In this document: piece by piece, positions 8,073 through 14,353 of the stretch
Layout of the letters: every line of letters begins with the position of its first letter
Position numbering within the stretch: the first letter of the stretch is position 1
DNA from: a virus
Virus record (IMG/VR): IMGVR_UViG_3300025276_000101
Span: 1-33,331 of that record
DNA: 33,331 nt
Strand: one strand, 5' to 3'
Notes under the pieces: generated by a model
Told to the model about the DNA's origin: nothing
Databases searched by the model: none
What the model saw: only the letters and a program-made list of their open reading frames with translations
Program-made: the position numbers and the translations under genes

Positions 8073-9716
8073 TTATGCGCCCATTGCTGATTTAGTGCGT
8101 TCGCCTTTAAGTAATCCAGGGAGCCTATCCCGCCAAGTTGGTACGTGTTCGACCCTTTCAACAAACGTGCTGAACTCAGTCATCATCAAACCAATCCAAG
8201 CTAAAGCGTCTACCTGGTCGTCGTGTACCCCGTTCGGGAAGCGCAATAATTCTGCTACCAGTGGGCCTGTAAATTCTTCATCTCTAGGCATAAACACCAT
8301 GCCCTGTTGCATCCGACCTTGGATTGCTCGTGCTCGAGCTTCTTTATCTCTGCGGCCAGTCTTTAAATCTTTGAAATATGCTTCGTATAACCCACGTTCG
8401 CGGACACGCTTCTCGAGGAACGGTCCGAGGGCCATCTCGATATGCCCTTTCTCGATACCTATGATTGAGGGTTTCCACACCTCGTACATATCTAAGATCT
8501 GCTCAACCAATTCAAACCCATCAAAACGTCCGCGGACCATGTCCACCACAAACAGTTGGTCCTGCTCGTCAACACCTACCACAATACCTACGGTATAGTC
8601 GTTGCGATCGTTCTTACCAATCGCCAAGTCCCACGCGCAGTAGTAACGCATGCGGTCTTCGTCGATCTCTTCACGGTCGTAGTACTGAATCATGCCTCTG
8701 GTGAAATAATCACCATCATCTGCAACAGGATTCTGCTGATACAGTGCTGACCAATCTCTTGGGCCTACCGCTTTTTCTATACGCGCCAGTGCATCTTCGT
8801 CATAGCGCTCACGATGTAGGGCTTCCCCTTGTAGTCGAAACTCTTCGTCAACTTCGGCGCGGGCAGGGTAGTTAACCACTTCCCATTGCTCGCCATTATC
8901 TGCTGCGGCTTTAAGGAGCCGTCCAGCAAGGTCATCGTCGTGCCAGCGAGTGAGAATAACCAACACACCACCACCAGGCGCCAAACGAGTGTAAGCCGTG
9001 GAGGTATACCAATCCCAAGTTGATTCTCTGGCGTTCGCCGATTCTGCGTCATCTCTATTCTTTACCGGGTCGTCGATAACAAGAATATGAGCGCCTTTAC
9101 CAGTAATACCACCGCCAACACCGGCAGCAACATAACCCCCGCCAGTAGTAGTAAGCCACGCTTCAGCAGACTGGGACTGCGGATCAAGGCGCGTTTTGAA
9201 CGCAGATTTAAAGCCCTCTTCGCGTAAGAGTCCGCGGACTTTGCGGCTAAACGCCATTGCCAGAGAGCCTGAGTACGAACAACTAATAAATTCGTGCTCT
9301 GGATTTCTACCCAGATGCCAAGCTGGGAACGCCACCGACGCAAGCGTGCTTTTACCGTGCCTGGGTGGCATAAAGAGCATAAGTCTTGGGCTTTTCTTTT
9401 CAGTGACATCTCTAGAGAACTCCTCTAACCGTTTACATATATCTTTGTGTACCCAACCCGCTTGGTAGTCAGGATTAAACCGTTCCACAAACGGCAATAA
9501 CCGCTTGCGAGTCAGGAACCGCAGAGCGAGTTCCGCGCGTGCCTTTTCCTCTAACGTTTCTTCAACCGTGGGTTCCGGTTCGGGGGCCGTGGGTTGCGGT
9601 TCTTGCTCCGCGATCTCCGCTTTGCAATACACGCAAAGTCGATCATCCCCCGAATACAGTGTCTCGGGGTGCGACGCTTTGCAGCGTATGCATTCGATCT
9701 TTTTGACCTCGGTCAT
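8073..9716 (-). CDS. Terminase large subunit with N-terminal zinc ribbon
   Basis: A 547-aa packaging ATPase and nuclease. Walker A PPRHGKS at residues 117-123; Walker B ILVIDD at 211-216; coupling motif-like LTRW near 255; RNase H-like nuclease acids at D363 (AWDLAIG), E422 (IGIEKG) and D499/D500/D503 (VHDDQVDAL). All key residues are present, so the enzyme should be active. Unusual is the first 45 residues: C9-x2-C12 and C28-x2-C31 form a zinc-ribbon pattern, followed by a Pro/Glu linker (35-55). Most terminases of this type start directly with the ATPase. The ATG follows the upstream TAG without gap. Confidence 0.95.
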   Translation of the reverse strand: MTEVKKIECIRCKASHPETLYSGDDRLCVYCKAEIAEQEPQPTAPEPEPTVEETLEEKARAELALRFLTRKRLLPFVERFNPDYQAGWVHKDICKRLEEFSRDVTEKKSPRLMLFMPPRHGKSTLASVAFPAWHLGRNPEHEFISCSYSGSLAMAFSRKVRGLLREEGFKSAFKTRLDPQSQSAEAWLTTTGGGYVAAGVGGGITGKGAHILVIDDPVKNRDDAESANARESTWDWYTSTAYTRLAPGGGVLVILTRWHDDDLAGRLLKAAADNGEQWEVVNYPARAEVDEEFRLQGEALHRERYDEDALARIEKAVGPRDWSALYQQNPVADDGDYFTRGMIQYYDREEIDEDRMRYYCAWDLAIGKNDRNDYTVGIVVGVDEQDQLFVVDMVRGRFDGFELVEQILDMYEVWKPSIIGIEKGHIEMALGPFLEKRVRERGLYEAYFKDLKTGRRDKEARARAIQGRMQQGMVFMPRDEEFTGPLVAELLRFPNGVHDDQVDALAWIGLMMTEFSTFVERVEHVPTWRDRLPGLLKGERTKSAMGA

Positions 9717-10025
9717 CTATTTCTTTTTCTGTTTCGGCTTCTTTTTCTTACCAAGAGCCATATTTATTAGCGTAGTTCTAGGGGTTAATATTTTTCCGGC
9801 TACTCCACCCCTTTTGCTAAGCTCTTGGGTAAGCCCCTCGTATGGCTTGTAAGGTTTTGGGGCCTTAGCTTTAGGTGTGGCCTTAGCTTTAGGTGTGGCC
9901 TTAGCTTTAGGTGTGGGCTTAGCCTTAGCTTTAGGTGTGGGCTTAGCCTTAGCTTTAGGTGTGGGCTTGGGCTTGGGCCTATCAAAATGTACATAGTGAG
10001 TACGGGATGGTTTTTTAGTAGCCAT
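9717..10025 (-). CDS. Basic PTPKAKA-repeat protein between the terminase genes
   Basis: A 102-aa protein, pI clearly very high. Residues 16-55 consist of five related repeats of the form (K)PTPKAKA or ATPKAKA, followed by KPYKPYEGL and a short folded-looking part (60-92), then a run of Lys (93-102). This resembles the C-terminal tails of histone H1 and of bacterial H1-like proteins, which bind DNA without sequence preference. It sits three bases after TerS and directly before TerL, so it may act during DNA packaging or end recognition. That role is inference; no family was recognised. The repeat DNA could expand or shrink by slippage. Confidence 0.75.
   Translation of the reverse strand: MATKKPSRTHYVHFDRPKPKPTPKAKAKPTPKAKAKPTPKAKATPKAKATPKAKAPKPYKPYEGLTQELSKRGGVAGKILTPRTTLINMALGKKKKPKQKKK
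9864..9964 (-). repeat. Short tandem repeats in the basic protein gene
   Basis: Five units of CTTAGCTTTAGGTGTGG (plus-strand reading) start at 9864, 9882, 9900, 9924 and 9948, with spacings of 18, 18, 24 and 24 bases. All spacings are multiples of three, so changes in unit number keep the reading frame. Confidence 0.9.
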
Positions 10026-10027
10026 AT

Positions 10028-10543
10028 TTAATCGCTCTTAGGTTCGAGGTAGTCGAGGTCTTTACCTGCAATCTTCAACAAGTCTTCGTCAGTCATACGT
10101 TCGAGCTGCTTGGTACCATTAATATTGATATTTACTTGGGTAGCGTTCTCAGGTGCAGCCAAACCGTGTAGCTTGACCAGTGAATCGGTGGTGTTCTTCA
10201 TTTCAGTGGCGTTTGCCGAGGTGTTATAGGCTTCCATATACATCATATGGGCATGCTGATTGGTGAATTTCACCTCTTCGCGCATCTCTTGGCGAAAATA
10301 GTCGATAGCCTTTTGTACTTCGGGGACTTTTGCAGCGGCGTAGGTTGCCTGGGGGGACGAGTATCCCGCACCACGACCCGCGGCCGCGGTTGTCATTCCA
10401 GAAGCGATCAGCGAGACCAGCTTTTCTTGCTGCATGGTTAGCGATCCGCGGCTTATGCCCATGTAGGGCATATGCGATTGGAATTCTGTATGTTCACTAA
10501 CGAGGTCAGTGGATTGTGGTTCCTGGGTATGCGCTTGTTCCAT
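10028..10543 (-). CDS. Terminase small subunit
   Basis: A 171-aa protein. Residues 37-75 (LTMQQEKLVSLIASGMTTAA, then GRGAGYSSPQATYAAAKVP) carry the helix-turn-helix layout of Terminase_2-type small subunits, which recognise the phage packaging site and pass DNA to TerL. A helical middle and a short beta segment (TQVNININGT, about 140) would form the oligomer. The start at 10543 is preferred over upstream ATGs at 10558 and 10561 because only it has an AAGAG-like site before it; it overlaps the upstream gene by 38 nt. Next to it lie the basic repeat gene and TerL. Start is uncertain, the family call is fairly safe. Confidence 0.82.
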   Translation of the reverse strand: MEQAHTQEPQSTDLVSEHTEFQSHMPYMGISRGSLTMQQEKLVSLIASGMTTAAAGRGAGYSSPQATYAAAKVPEVQKAIDYFRQEMREEVKFTNQHAHMMYMEAYNTSANATEMKNTTDSLVKLHGLAAPENATQVNININGTKQLERMTDEDLLKIAGKDLDYLEPKSD

Positions 10544-10772
10544 AGAACTCTTGGTCATCATCAAAATACACAAACACAGGTGCGCCATCGAACTCTCTCG
10601 ATGCTACATCTGCGATCCATTCTTCGGCGTACTCTTCGGAGAAGCCGTTGGCGATTATGACTGCGACGGCTGCATAGTAGTCATAGGCGAGTACATCACA
10701 ATCGTTCACCACTGCGGTGCCAATAATTGCAGCGTCTAAACCTGCAATAGATACTACTTCAACGTCCGACAT
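10506..10772 (-). CDS. Acidic hypothetical protein opening the late operon (88 aa)
   Basis: Unrecognised acidic protein of 88 aa. The N-terminal half is hydrophobic and Ala/Val/Ile-rich (DAAIIGTAVVNDCDVLAYDY, about 13-32); the second half has many Glu and aromatic residues (EEYAEEWIADVASREFDGAP). It is the first gene of the leftward late transcript. The ATG lies only six bases after the inferred -10, so the transcript would start at or next to the start codon: either a leaderless message, or a start I have misplaced. There is no Shine-Dalgarno sequence. It overlaps the terS start by 38 nt. Confidence 0.62.
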   Translation of the reverse strand: MSDVEVVSIAGLDAAIIGTAVVNDCDVLAYDYYAAVAVIIANGFSEEYAEEWIADVASREFDGAPVFVYFDDDQEFYGTSAYPGTTIH

Positions 10773-10777
10773 ACCAT

Positions 10778-10806
10778 ATATTAGCTCTACTAATAATTAA
10801 TCACAA
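10778..10806 (-). promoter_or_regulatory. Late leftward promoter with palindromic operator
   Basis: Minus-strand -35 TTGTGA (10806-10801), 17-nt spacer, -10 TAATAT (10783-10778). A perfect TATTAG-CTCTA-CTAATA palindrome (10779-10795) fills the gap between the HNH stop and the next start. It should drive terS, terL, portal and scaffold. Confidence 0.75.
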
Positions 10807-11267
10807 GAAAAATCGTTAATTGTCTTAGTCCACCAGTAAAACATGTCCTCAGATAGGGTGTGTTTCATCAAATTGACGCGATAACAGACAAGTTGCACGT
10901 TGTGGTAGGTATAACCTTTTTCACCTGATATACGGTCTATCGATGCGTTATAGTCTTTGTGGCCAGAGCCGTCTTTATGGTGGGTAAGATATACACCTGA
11001 TAGGGCGCATTTACCATCTTGTTTTTCCCATAAACTGATTAGATCATCGAGCTCAATAGACCATTCAAGGTCGCCGTTACGTTTACCAGACTTAATGCAA
11101 GATTTGCTCTGGGTGTAAATATGGCGCAAAAAGCTCTCATAAGACCCTGATACTTTGGACTTATAGCTTTTGGCTTTACATGCTCTGCATGTGTTACGTC
11201 CAGTAGGAAACTCCGAAACCTCCAGTTTTTTTTCACATGACAGACATTTCCTAGTAGTTGTTGTCAT
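10797..11267 (-). CDS. HNH endonuclease with zinc-finger pairs
   Basis: A 156-aa protein. CLSC and CRAC pairs (about residues 8-33) form an N-terminal zinc finger. The catalytic part reads CALSGVYLTHHKDGSGHKDY, then ASIDRISGEKGYTYHNVQLV and VNLMKH, which is the HNH layout (DRI, then H/N, then N..K) of phage-type HNH proteins. It may be a free-standing homing nuclease, or the HNH partner that some terminases need for end cleavage; its position directly before the terminase operon favours the second but does not prove it. The start at 11267 is chosen over 11285 because the operator and -10 (11276-11281) lie between them. No ribosome site is seen, so the message may be leaderless. Confidence 0.82.
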   Translation of the reverse strand: MTTTTRKCLSCEKKLEVSEFPTGRNTCRACKAKSYKSKVSGSYESFLRHIYTQSKSCIKSGKRNGDLEWSIELDDLISLWEKQDGKCALSGVYLTHHKDGSGHKDYNASIDRISGEKGYTYHNVQLVCYRVNLMKHTLSEDMFYWWTKTINDFSCD

Positions 11268-11275
11268 GGTTGAAC

Positions 11276-11304
11276 ATATTAGCATAACTAATTCTTTTTG
11301 AAGA
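11276..11304 (-). promoter_or_regulatory. Promoter/operator of the HNH gene
   Basis: TATTAG-CATAA-CTAATT (11277-11293), one mismatch from the family palindrome, with a minus-strand -10 TAATAT at 11281-11276. The -35 position holds only TCTTCA (11304-11299), a poor match, so this promoter is probably weak or activated. Confidence 0.5.
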
Positions 11305-11525
11305 ATTTTTTCAGAAATTTTTTTTCAAAAGTACGTTTATATCGCTCATCGACTATCTCCCCCCCTGCCTAGTCACGGACCCCCAACCCCGGATCACGAA
11401 CATGGAACCTTGTTCTCGATTCACGGGCAGGGACCCCTACACGATTTCTCGTACCTCGAATTCGGTCGGTTATAAATTTGAAGCGGTCGAATGGTTCGAT
11501 CGCACAATTATTGGAGGGCATTCAC
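11294..11525. other. Non-coding divergence region, C-rich patches
   Basis: About 230 bases without a supported gene, between leftward late genes and the rightward early genes. The left part is A/T-rich with long T runs (11294-11340). The centre has a C7 run near 11358 and two copies of GGACCCC (about 11375 and 11435), in a region otherwise of mixed composition. An inverted repeat TCGAA-TGG-TTCGA lies at 11487-11499. The rightward promoter for 11526 must be here or upstream, but I found no convincing -35/-10 pair. A packaging site near terS is possible, not shown. Confidence 0.4.
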
Positions 11526-11873
11526 ATGTCTAACTCTATTCAAGCTCAACCCGCGCGACTCACGCTGGGTTCAATAGTCATCTATAAGGGTGACTATTAT
11601 GTTGCCGTCGCATATGACGGCAAGATGGCCAGAATAATGGCCCCACATCGTGGCCAGAATAAGCTGTCTGTTCTTCGCAGCAACGTTACCGTTGCCGCGA
11701 ACAAGACACCTATGGTTAAGGTAACTCACTGGCTCAAGGATTACCTTGTATCGAAGCGCGGTACCATTATCTCGCTCACTACTAACAGAGTGATGCAGTG
11801 GGCTGATGGCAACGGTGATCGCAAGGCGATCCTAGAGCTGGCCGACCTCGAACTTGCTGGGGAGGTAGCGTAA
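11526..11873 (+). CDS. Hypothetical early protein (115 aa)
   Basis: Unrecognised protein of 115 aa. The first half is beta-rich (LTLGSIVIYKGDYYVAVAYD, about residues 12-31) and looks like an SH3- or KOW-type barrel; a Lys-rich middle and an acidic C-terminus (ILELADLELAGEVA) follow. The start at 11526 has GGAGGG seven bases upstream; a longer frame from 11478 lacks one. First gene of the rightward early region, coupled to the next by TAATG. A nucleic-acid-binding role would fit the fold guess, but is unsupported. Confidence 0.68.
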   Translation: MSNSIQAQPARLTLGSIVIYKGDYYVAVAYDGKMARIMAPHRGQNKLSVLRSNVTVAANKTPMVKVTHWLKDYLVSKRGTIISLTTNRVMQWADGNGDRKAILELADLELAGEVA

Positions 11874-12085
11874 TGAACTTACCAACCAATGACCCCTTCG
11901 CCAAGTTCCGTGACCCCAAATACAAGCTGCGTAGTGCTGCCGACATTCTTCTTGGCAAAGCTAAAACCGCCGCCCGCAATGTAGATCTAAAGACAGTGGG
12001 CAAAGCCACCGCGGCTCTTGCAGCGGCTTACATCCTCGATGACCTAGATGCCATCGAGCAAATCCTTGAAGCGCCTTTTAAATAG
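11873..12085 (+). CDS. Small helical protein, DDLD paralogue 1 (70 aa)
   Basis: Unrecognised 70-aa protein with a basic N-terminal half and a C-terminal motif AAALAAAYILDDLDAIEQI-like (about residues 46-65). The same arrangement, a hydrophobic stretch followed by DDLD and an acidic helix, recurs in the gene at 12329, which suggests an old duplication. Strong GGGAGG site seven bases before the ATG; the ATG overlaps the upstream stop. A 9-bp hairpin spans its stop codon. Confidence 0.62.
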   Translation: MNLPTNDPFAKFRDPKYKLRSAADILLGKAKTAARNVDLKTVGKATAALAAAYILDDLDAIEQILEAPFK

Positions 12086-12092
12086 GCGCTTC
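12068..12092 (+). terminator. Hairpin across the stop codon, weak terminator
   Basis: GAAGCGCCT (12068-12076) pairs perfectly with AGGCGCTTC (12084-12092) around a 7-nt loop holding the TAG stop. It is followed by ACCTTTTC, a poor U tract, so it is either a partial terminator or an mRNA-stability element. Confidence 0.5.
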
Positions 12093-12121
12093 ACCTTTTC
12101 ACAACTAACCGGAGACATCCT

Positions 12122-12319
12122 ATGGACAATTTCCATTACCCAACATTCGGCATTCCTTTCTATATGGCGGGGGGATTTTTATCAGGCTTCACCCTCGGGG
12201 TGTTTGGAGCCATAACATGGATCTCACTTGTCGCTATATACGAGTACAAAAGACACCAGTACTTAAAACGTCAGTGGGCACGTGTGACTTCGATATTCCA
12301 ACAACGATTCTTTAACTAG
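12122..12319 (+). CDS. Small membrane protein (65 aa)
   Basis: Unrecognised 65-aa protein with a long hydrophobic segment (residues 12-40, FYMAGGFLSGFTLGVFGAIT onwards), enough for one or a short pair of membrane helices, then a basic tail (EYKRHQYLKRQWARV) that should stay in the cytoplasm. GGAG lies eight bases before the ATG. Function unknown; lies among small early genes. Confidence 0.6.
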   Translation: MDNFHYPTFGIPFYMAGGFLSGFTLGVFGAITWISLVAIYEYKRHQYLKRQWARVTSIFQQRFFN

Positions 12320-12328
12320 GAGAACACC

Positions 12329-12547
12329 ATGAAACTACAAACAATCACAGCTAAAACAAAGTTCAAGTCATTCATCAACGATCCACGCACCAAGAAAGCC
12401 GTGTCCTTTGCCAAGGACAACTGGCGCGAGATCGCTGTCTTCGGCGCTTTGGCGCTAATCGTGGACGACCTAGATACGGCGGCCGACGTAGCAGAAGCAT
12501 CCTTAACACTAGACGTCATTACAGCAACCACTGAAGGAGTTATCTAA
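12329..12547 (+). CDS. Small protein, DDLD paralogue 2 (72 aa)
   Basis: Unrecognised 72-aa protein. Basic first half, then a hydrophobic stretch with VDDLDTAADVAEAS (about residues 45-58). This matches the layout of the protein encoded at 11873-12085 (hydrophobic run, DDLD, acidic helix), so the two are probably paralogues. AGGAG six bases before the ATG (within ACTAGGAG). The stop overlaps the next ATG (TAATG). Confidence 0.62.
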   Translation: MKLQTITAKTKFKSFINDPRTKKAVSFAKDNWREIAVFGALALIVDDLDTAADVAEASLTLDVITATTEGVI

Positions 12548-12729
12548 TGAATACCTCTGATAAGTTCGAAACATGCTTCGACCCCGCGCCAAGGCGCGTG
12601 GGCCGCAGCCCACGAATCGCGCGCAATAAAGCAGAGCTCAAGATGATTGAGCAACGCTACATACGCATGGGATTCGATGCTCGCGAAGCACGATTCAAGG
12701 CCTACACCTACCACAGCATGAAGCTATAA
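12547..12729 (+). CDS. Small basic hypothetical protein (60 aa)
   Basis: Unrecognised 60-aa protein, rich in Arg and Lys (PRRVGRSPRIARNKAELKMI, about residues 15-34) with a helical C-terminal half (RMGFDAREARFKAYTYHSMK). Coupled to the upstream gene by TAATG. The composition would fit nucleic-acid binding; it is the last clear gene before the repeat array. Confidence 0.58.
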   Translation: MNTSDKFETCFDPAPRRVGRSPRIARNKAELKMIEQRYIRMGFDAREARFKAYTYHSMKL

Positions 12730-12741
12730 CGGAGAAAGCCC

Positions 12742-13146
12742 ATGAAAAAACTTCGATACGTTGTCCGTGGATCACGGTCCGTGGCCCGCGCTTCGGATAA
12801 ACAGGTGTGTGACGGGATTGAAAAATGTGTGACGGGATTATTCTCAATTCCGTCACACACAATTATGTTGTATATCAACAACTTAGCGCAATGTGTGACG
12901 AGTGTGACGAGTGTGACGGCATTTCTAAGTTGTATTTACAACTTCTCAAAAACAGCTTTTTATTTTTTAAAAAGAACTTTAACTCAAAAATCCCGTCACA
13001 CACGTCACACATCTCTACAACCCGCATGTTTGCTGGGTTTTTACCCTCTCAATCCCGTCACACATCCCGTCACACATTGCTCACACATGGGGTCAATCCC
13101 GTCACACATTCAAAAAATGTGGTCTTTTACGGACCGCGAACCATGA
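12742..13146 (+). CDS. Doubtful open frame through the repeat array
   Basis: A 134-codon frame with a good GGAG ribosome site, beginning MKKLRYVVRGSRSVARASD. After about 20 residues it only reads the repeats (VTSVTSVT, SRHTRHTS, NPVTHPVTH), which looks like chance translation of non-coding DNA. It could still be a short leader peptide or, as with lambda O, an initiator gene containing its origin, but no initiator domain is visible. Reported at low confidence. Confidence 0.15.
   Translation: MKKLRYVVRGSRSVARASDKQVCDGIEKCVTGLFSIPSHTIMLYINNLAQCVTSVTSVTAFLSCIYNFSKTAFYFLKRTLTQKSRHTRHTSLQPACLLGFYPLNPVTHPVTHCSHMGSIPSHIQKMWSFTDREP
12806..13108. repeat. Iteron-like array, candidate replication origin
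   Basis: Forward units TGTGTGACGGGATT at 12806 and 12826 (20-bp period); inverted near-copy AATTCCGTCACACA at 12846; three tandem GTGTGACGA/G units at 12893, 12902 and 12911; inverted units AATCCCGTCACACA at 12989, 13051 and 13095, with shorter inverted copies at 13003, 13065 and 13080. A very A/T-rich stretch (about 12920-12990) lies between forward and inverted groups and contains the hairpin AAGTTGT-ATTT-ACAACTT. Arrays of this form bind replication initiators; the A/T-rich part could be the unwinding element. No initiator gene is recognised nearby, so the origin call is inference. Confidence 0.7.
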
Positions 13147-13153
13147 ATCATGA
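13143..13153. repeat. CATGAATCATGA repeat, copy 1
   Basis: ATGAATCATGA preceded by C. The same 12 bases occur at 25853-25864 and 29225-29236. This copy lies 35 bases after the last unit of the iteron-like array. Confidence 0.6.
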
Positions 13154-13185
13154 GCCATATATCACGGTTCGTGATTACCTGTAAA

Positions 13186-13221
13186 CGATGCGCCCTAACG
13201 GGCTTATCGGTCGGTTTTTTT
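13186..13221 (+). terminator. Terminator, first copy of a 36-bp repeat
   Basis: CGAT-GC-GCCC-TAAC-GGGC-TT-ATCG folds into a hairpin (13186-13209 region), followed within five bases by a run of T. The same 36 bases recur at 13488-13523 with one change. It should stop transcription coming from the early genes and origin. Confidence 0.7.
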
Positions 13222-13241
13222 ATTGAATAAGACAATTTAGT

Positions 13242-13270
13242 CTGTTCATTTATATTAGTAATAGTATTAT
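13242..13270 (+). promoter_or_regulatory. Promoter/operator of the 54-aa gene
   Basis: -10 TATTAT at 13265-13270, -35 position CTGTTC at 13242-13247, spacer 17. The palindrome is degenerate on its right side (TATTAG-TAATA-GTATTA, 13253-13269), so repressor binding, if any, would be weaker than at perfect sites. Confidence 0.5.
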
Positions 13271-13289
13271 TCCGTAGGAGGAATTGATT

Positions 13290-13454
13290 ATGAACAAATT
13301 TAACAACCCACTGAACCACACCTTAAATCTGGAGACAGAAAACTGGGACATGTTTGCTGCTGAATACGACCAACACGAGCGTGATTGGCAAGAAGGTTCG
13401 GTCCTCGACATTATCGATGGACTAACCAACGAAGTATTGGAAGTGCAGGAATGA
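13290..13454 (+). CDS. Small acidic protein in an insulated cassette (54 aa)
   Basis: Unrecognised 54-aa acidic protein beginning MNKFNNPLNHTLNLE, with a C-terminal helix ILDIIDGLTNEVLEVQE-like (about residues 39-54). A strong TAGGAGG site stands eight bases before the ATG. It has its own promoter in front and a terminator behind, and a copy of the same terminator upstream, so it forms a single-gene unit. That layout is typical of a moron, a gene added to a phage and expressed from the prophage or independently. Function unknown. Confidence 0.7.
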   Translation: MNKFNNPLNHTLNLETENWDMFAAEYDQHERDWQEGSVLDIIDGLTNEVLEVQE

Positions 13455-13487
13455 GCATTTAAGCAAATTTGTAGTTTTCAAGCTGGT

Positions 13488-13523
13488 CGATGCGCCCTAA
13501 CGGGCTTATCGGTCGGCTTTTTT
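13488..13523 (+). terminator. Terminator, second copy of the 36-bp repeat
   Basis: Same sequence as 13186-13221 with one T-to-C change before the T run. It closes the 54-aa gene cassette 33 bases after its stop. Confidence 0.7.
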
Positions 13524-13576
13524 CTATGACATTGGCTAATCGGTCAATGCAATTACAAGTCCCGGAGGACAACAAC

Positions 13577-14272
13577 ATGAACAATTCAACTTTTATCTCA
13601 CAAGTCATCACTAACATGGCGTCTAACAAAAACCGCACTGGTGCAATTGCCAAACTGGTAGATGCAGCAGATGCTCCCTTGGCCGCGAACCGTATTGCGC
13701 TAGTCTGGGACCAACTGTCCAAGCAGCGTAAGAACGCAAAAATACAATCAGTGCGTAGCGGGGTGCCTGCACCAGAGATGACTGAAAAACCAGAGCACAT
13801 GCTGTCTTTTGTACAGAACGTTATGAACGCTTCTTGTTGGGCAGCACGCCGTGTGATCAACTCAGGTAAGCAGACTGATCTGGCTAACGGGTTGGATTTC
13901 TCCCAGTCCGTTGCCGAGCAGGCGGGGCAGCTTGAGTCCGCTCGCATTACAGATGTGGAGTGTACATTAATGGACGACTTCTCAATCTTGAATGAACTTC
14001 ATTCTTGGTTGTGCGGCCAGATGAACTACATGACGGACCTCGATCCGTTGTTCCTCTTTGCAGAAAAAGAAGAAGTGTCCGAAGGCGTGTGGGAACACAC
14101 GCATATGTGCATGGACATCAACGATGTACTGCCTTTGCTTGATGAGAAGGCATTGGAGTTAGCCGAACTGGCAGACACCAAGGCTACTCAGCACGCAACA
14201 ACGCACGTCTTTGGGGAAAAGCAGAAAACCCCAAAGAAAGCGTTGAAAGCAGAAGCTAAACACGCAGCATAA
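13577..14272 (+). CDS. Hypothetical protein (231 aa)
   Basis: Unrecognised 231-aa protein, largely helical. Residues 12-60 are basic and helical (TNMASNKNRTGAIAKLVDAA); a central part has ASCWAARRVINSGKQTDLAN (about 92-111); the C-terminus is Lys-rich (KQKTPKKALKAEAKHAA). GGAGG lies eight bases before this ATG; a longer frame from 13490 runs through the terminator and is rejected. It is followed 15 bases later by a terminator, so it forms a single-gene unit. No catalytic motif seen. Confidence 0.75.
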   Translation: MNNSTFISQVITNMASNKNRTGAIAKLVDAADAPLAANRIALVWDQLSKQRKNAKIQSVRSGVPAPEMTEKPEHMLSFVQNVMNASCWAARRVINSGKQTDLANGLDFSQSVAEQAGQLESARITDVECTLMDDFSILNELHSWLCGQMNYMTDLDPLFLFAEKEEVSEGVWEHTHMCMDINDVLPLLDEKALELAELADTKATQHATTHVFGEKQKTPKKALKAEAKHAA

Positions 14273-14287
14273 GCAGGGTCTCTCCTA

Positions 14288-14323
14288 CACCCGTCCGGTC
14301 CTTGTGATCGGGTGGGTTTTTTT
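14288..14323 (+). terminator. Rho-independent terminator
   Basis: CACCCG (14288-14293) pairs with CGGGTG (14309-14314) around a 15-nt loop and is followed by GGTTTTTTT. It lies 15 bases after the stop of the 231-aa gene. Confidence 0.82.
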
Positions 14324-14353
14324 ATGTCTGCCTACACAATGAAGGAGTACAAA

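Noticed and set aside
12806-13108. CRISPR-like array
   Set aside because: Repeats are short (9-14 bases), occur in both orientations and have irregular gaps of 0-70 bases; no spacer-length regularity.
12742-13146. 134-codon gene
   Set aside because: After about 20 codons the translation only mirrors the repeats; kept at very low confidence because of its ribosome site.
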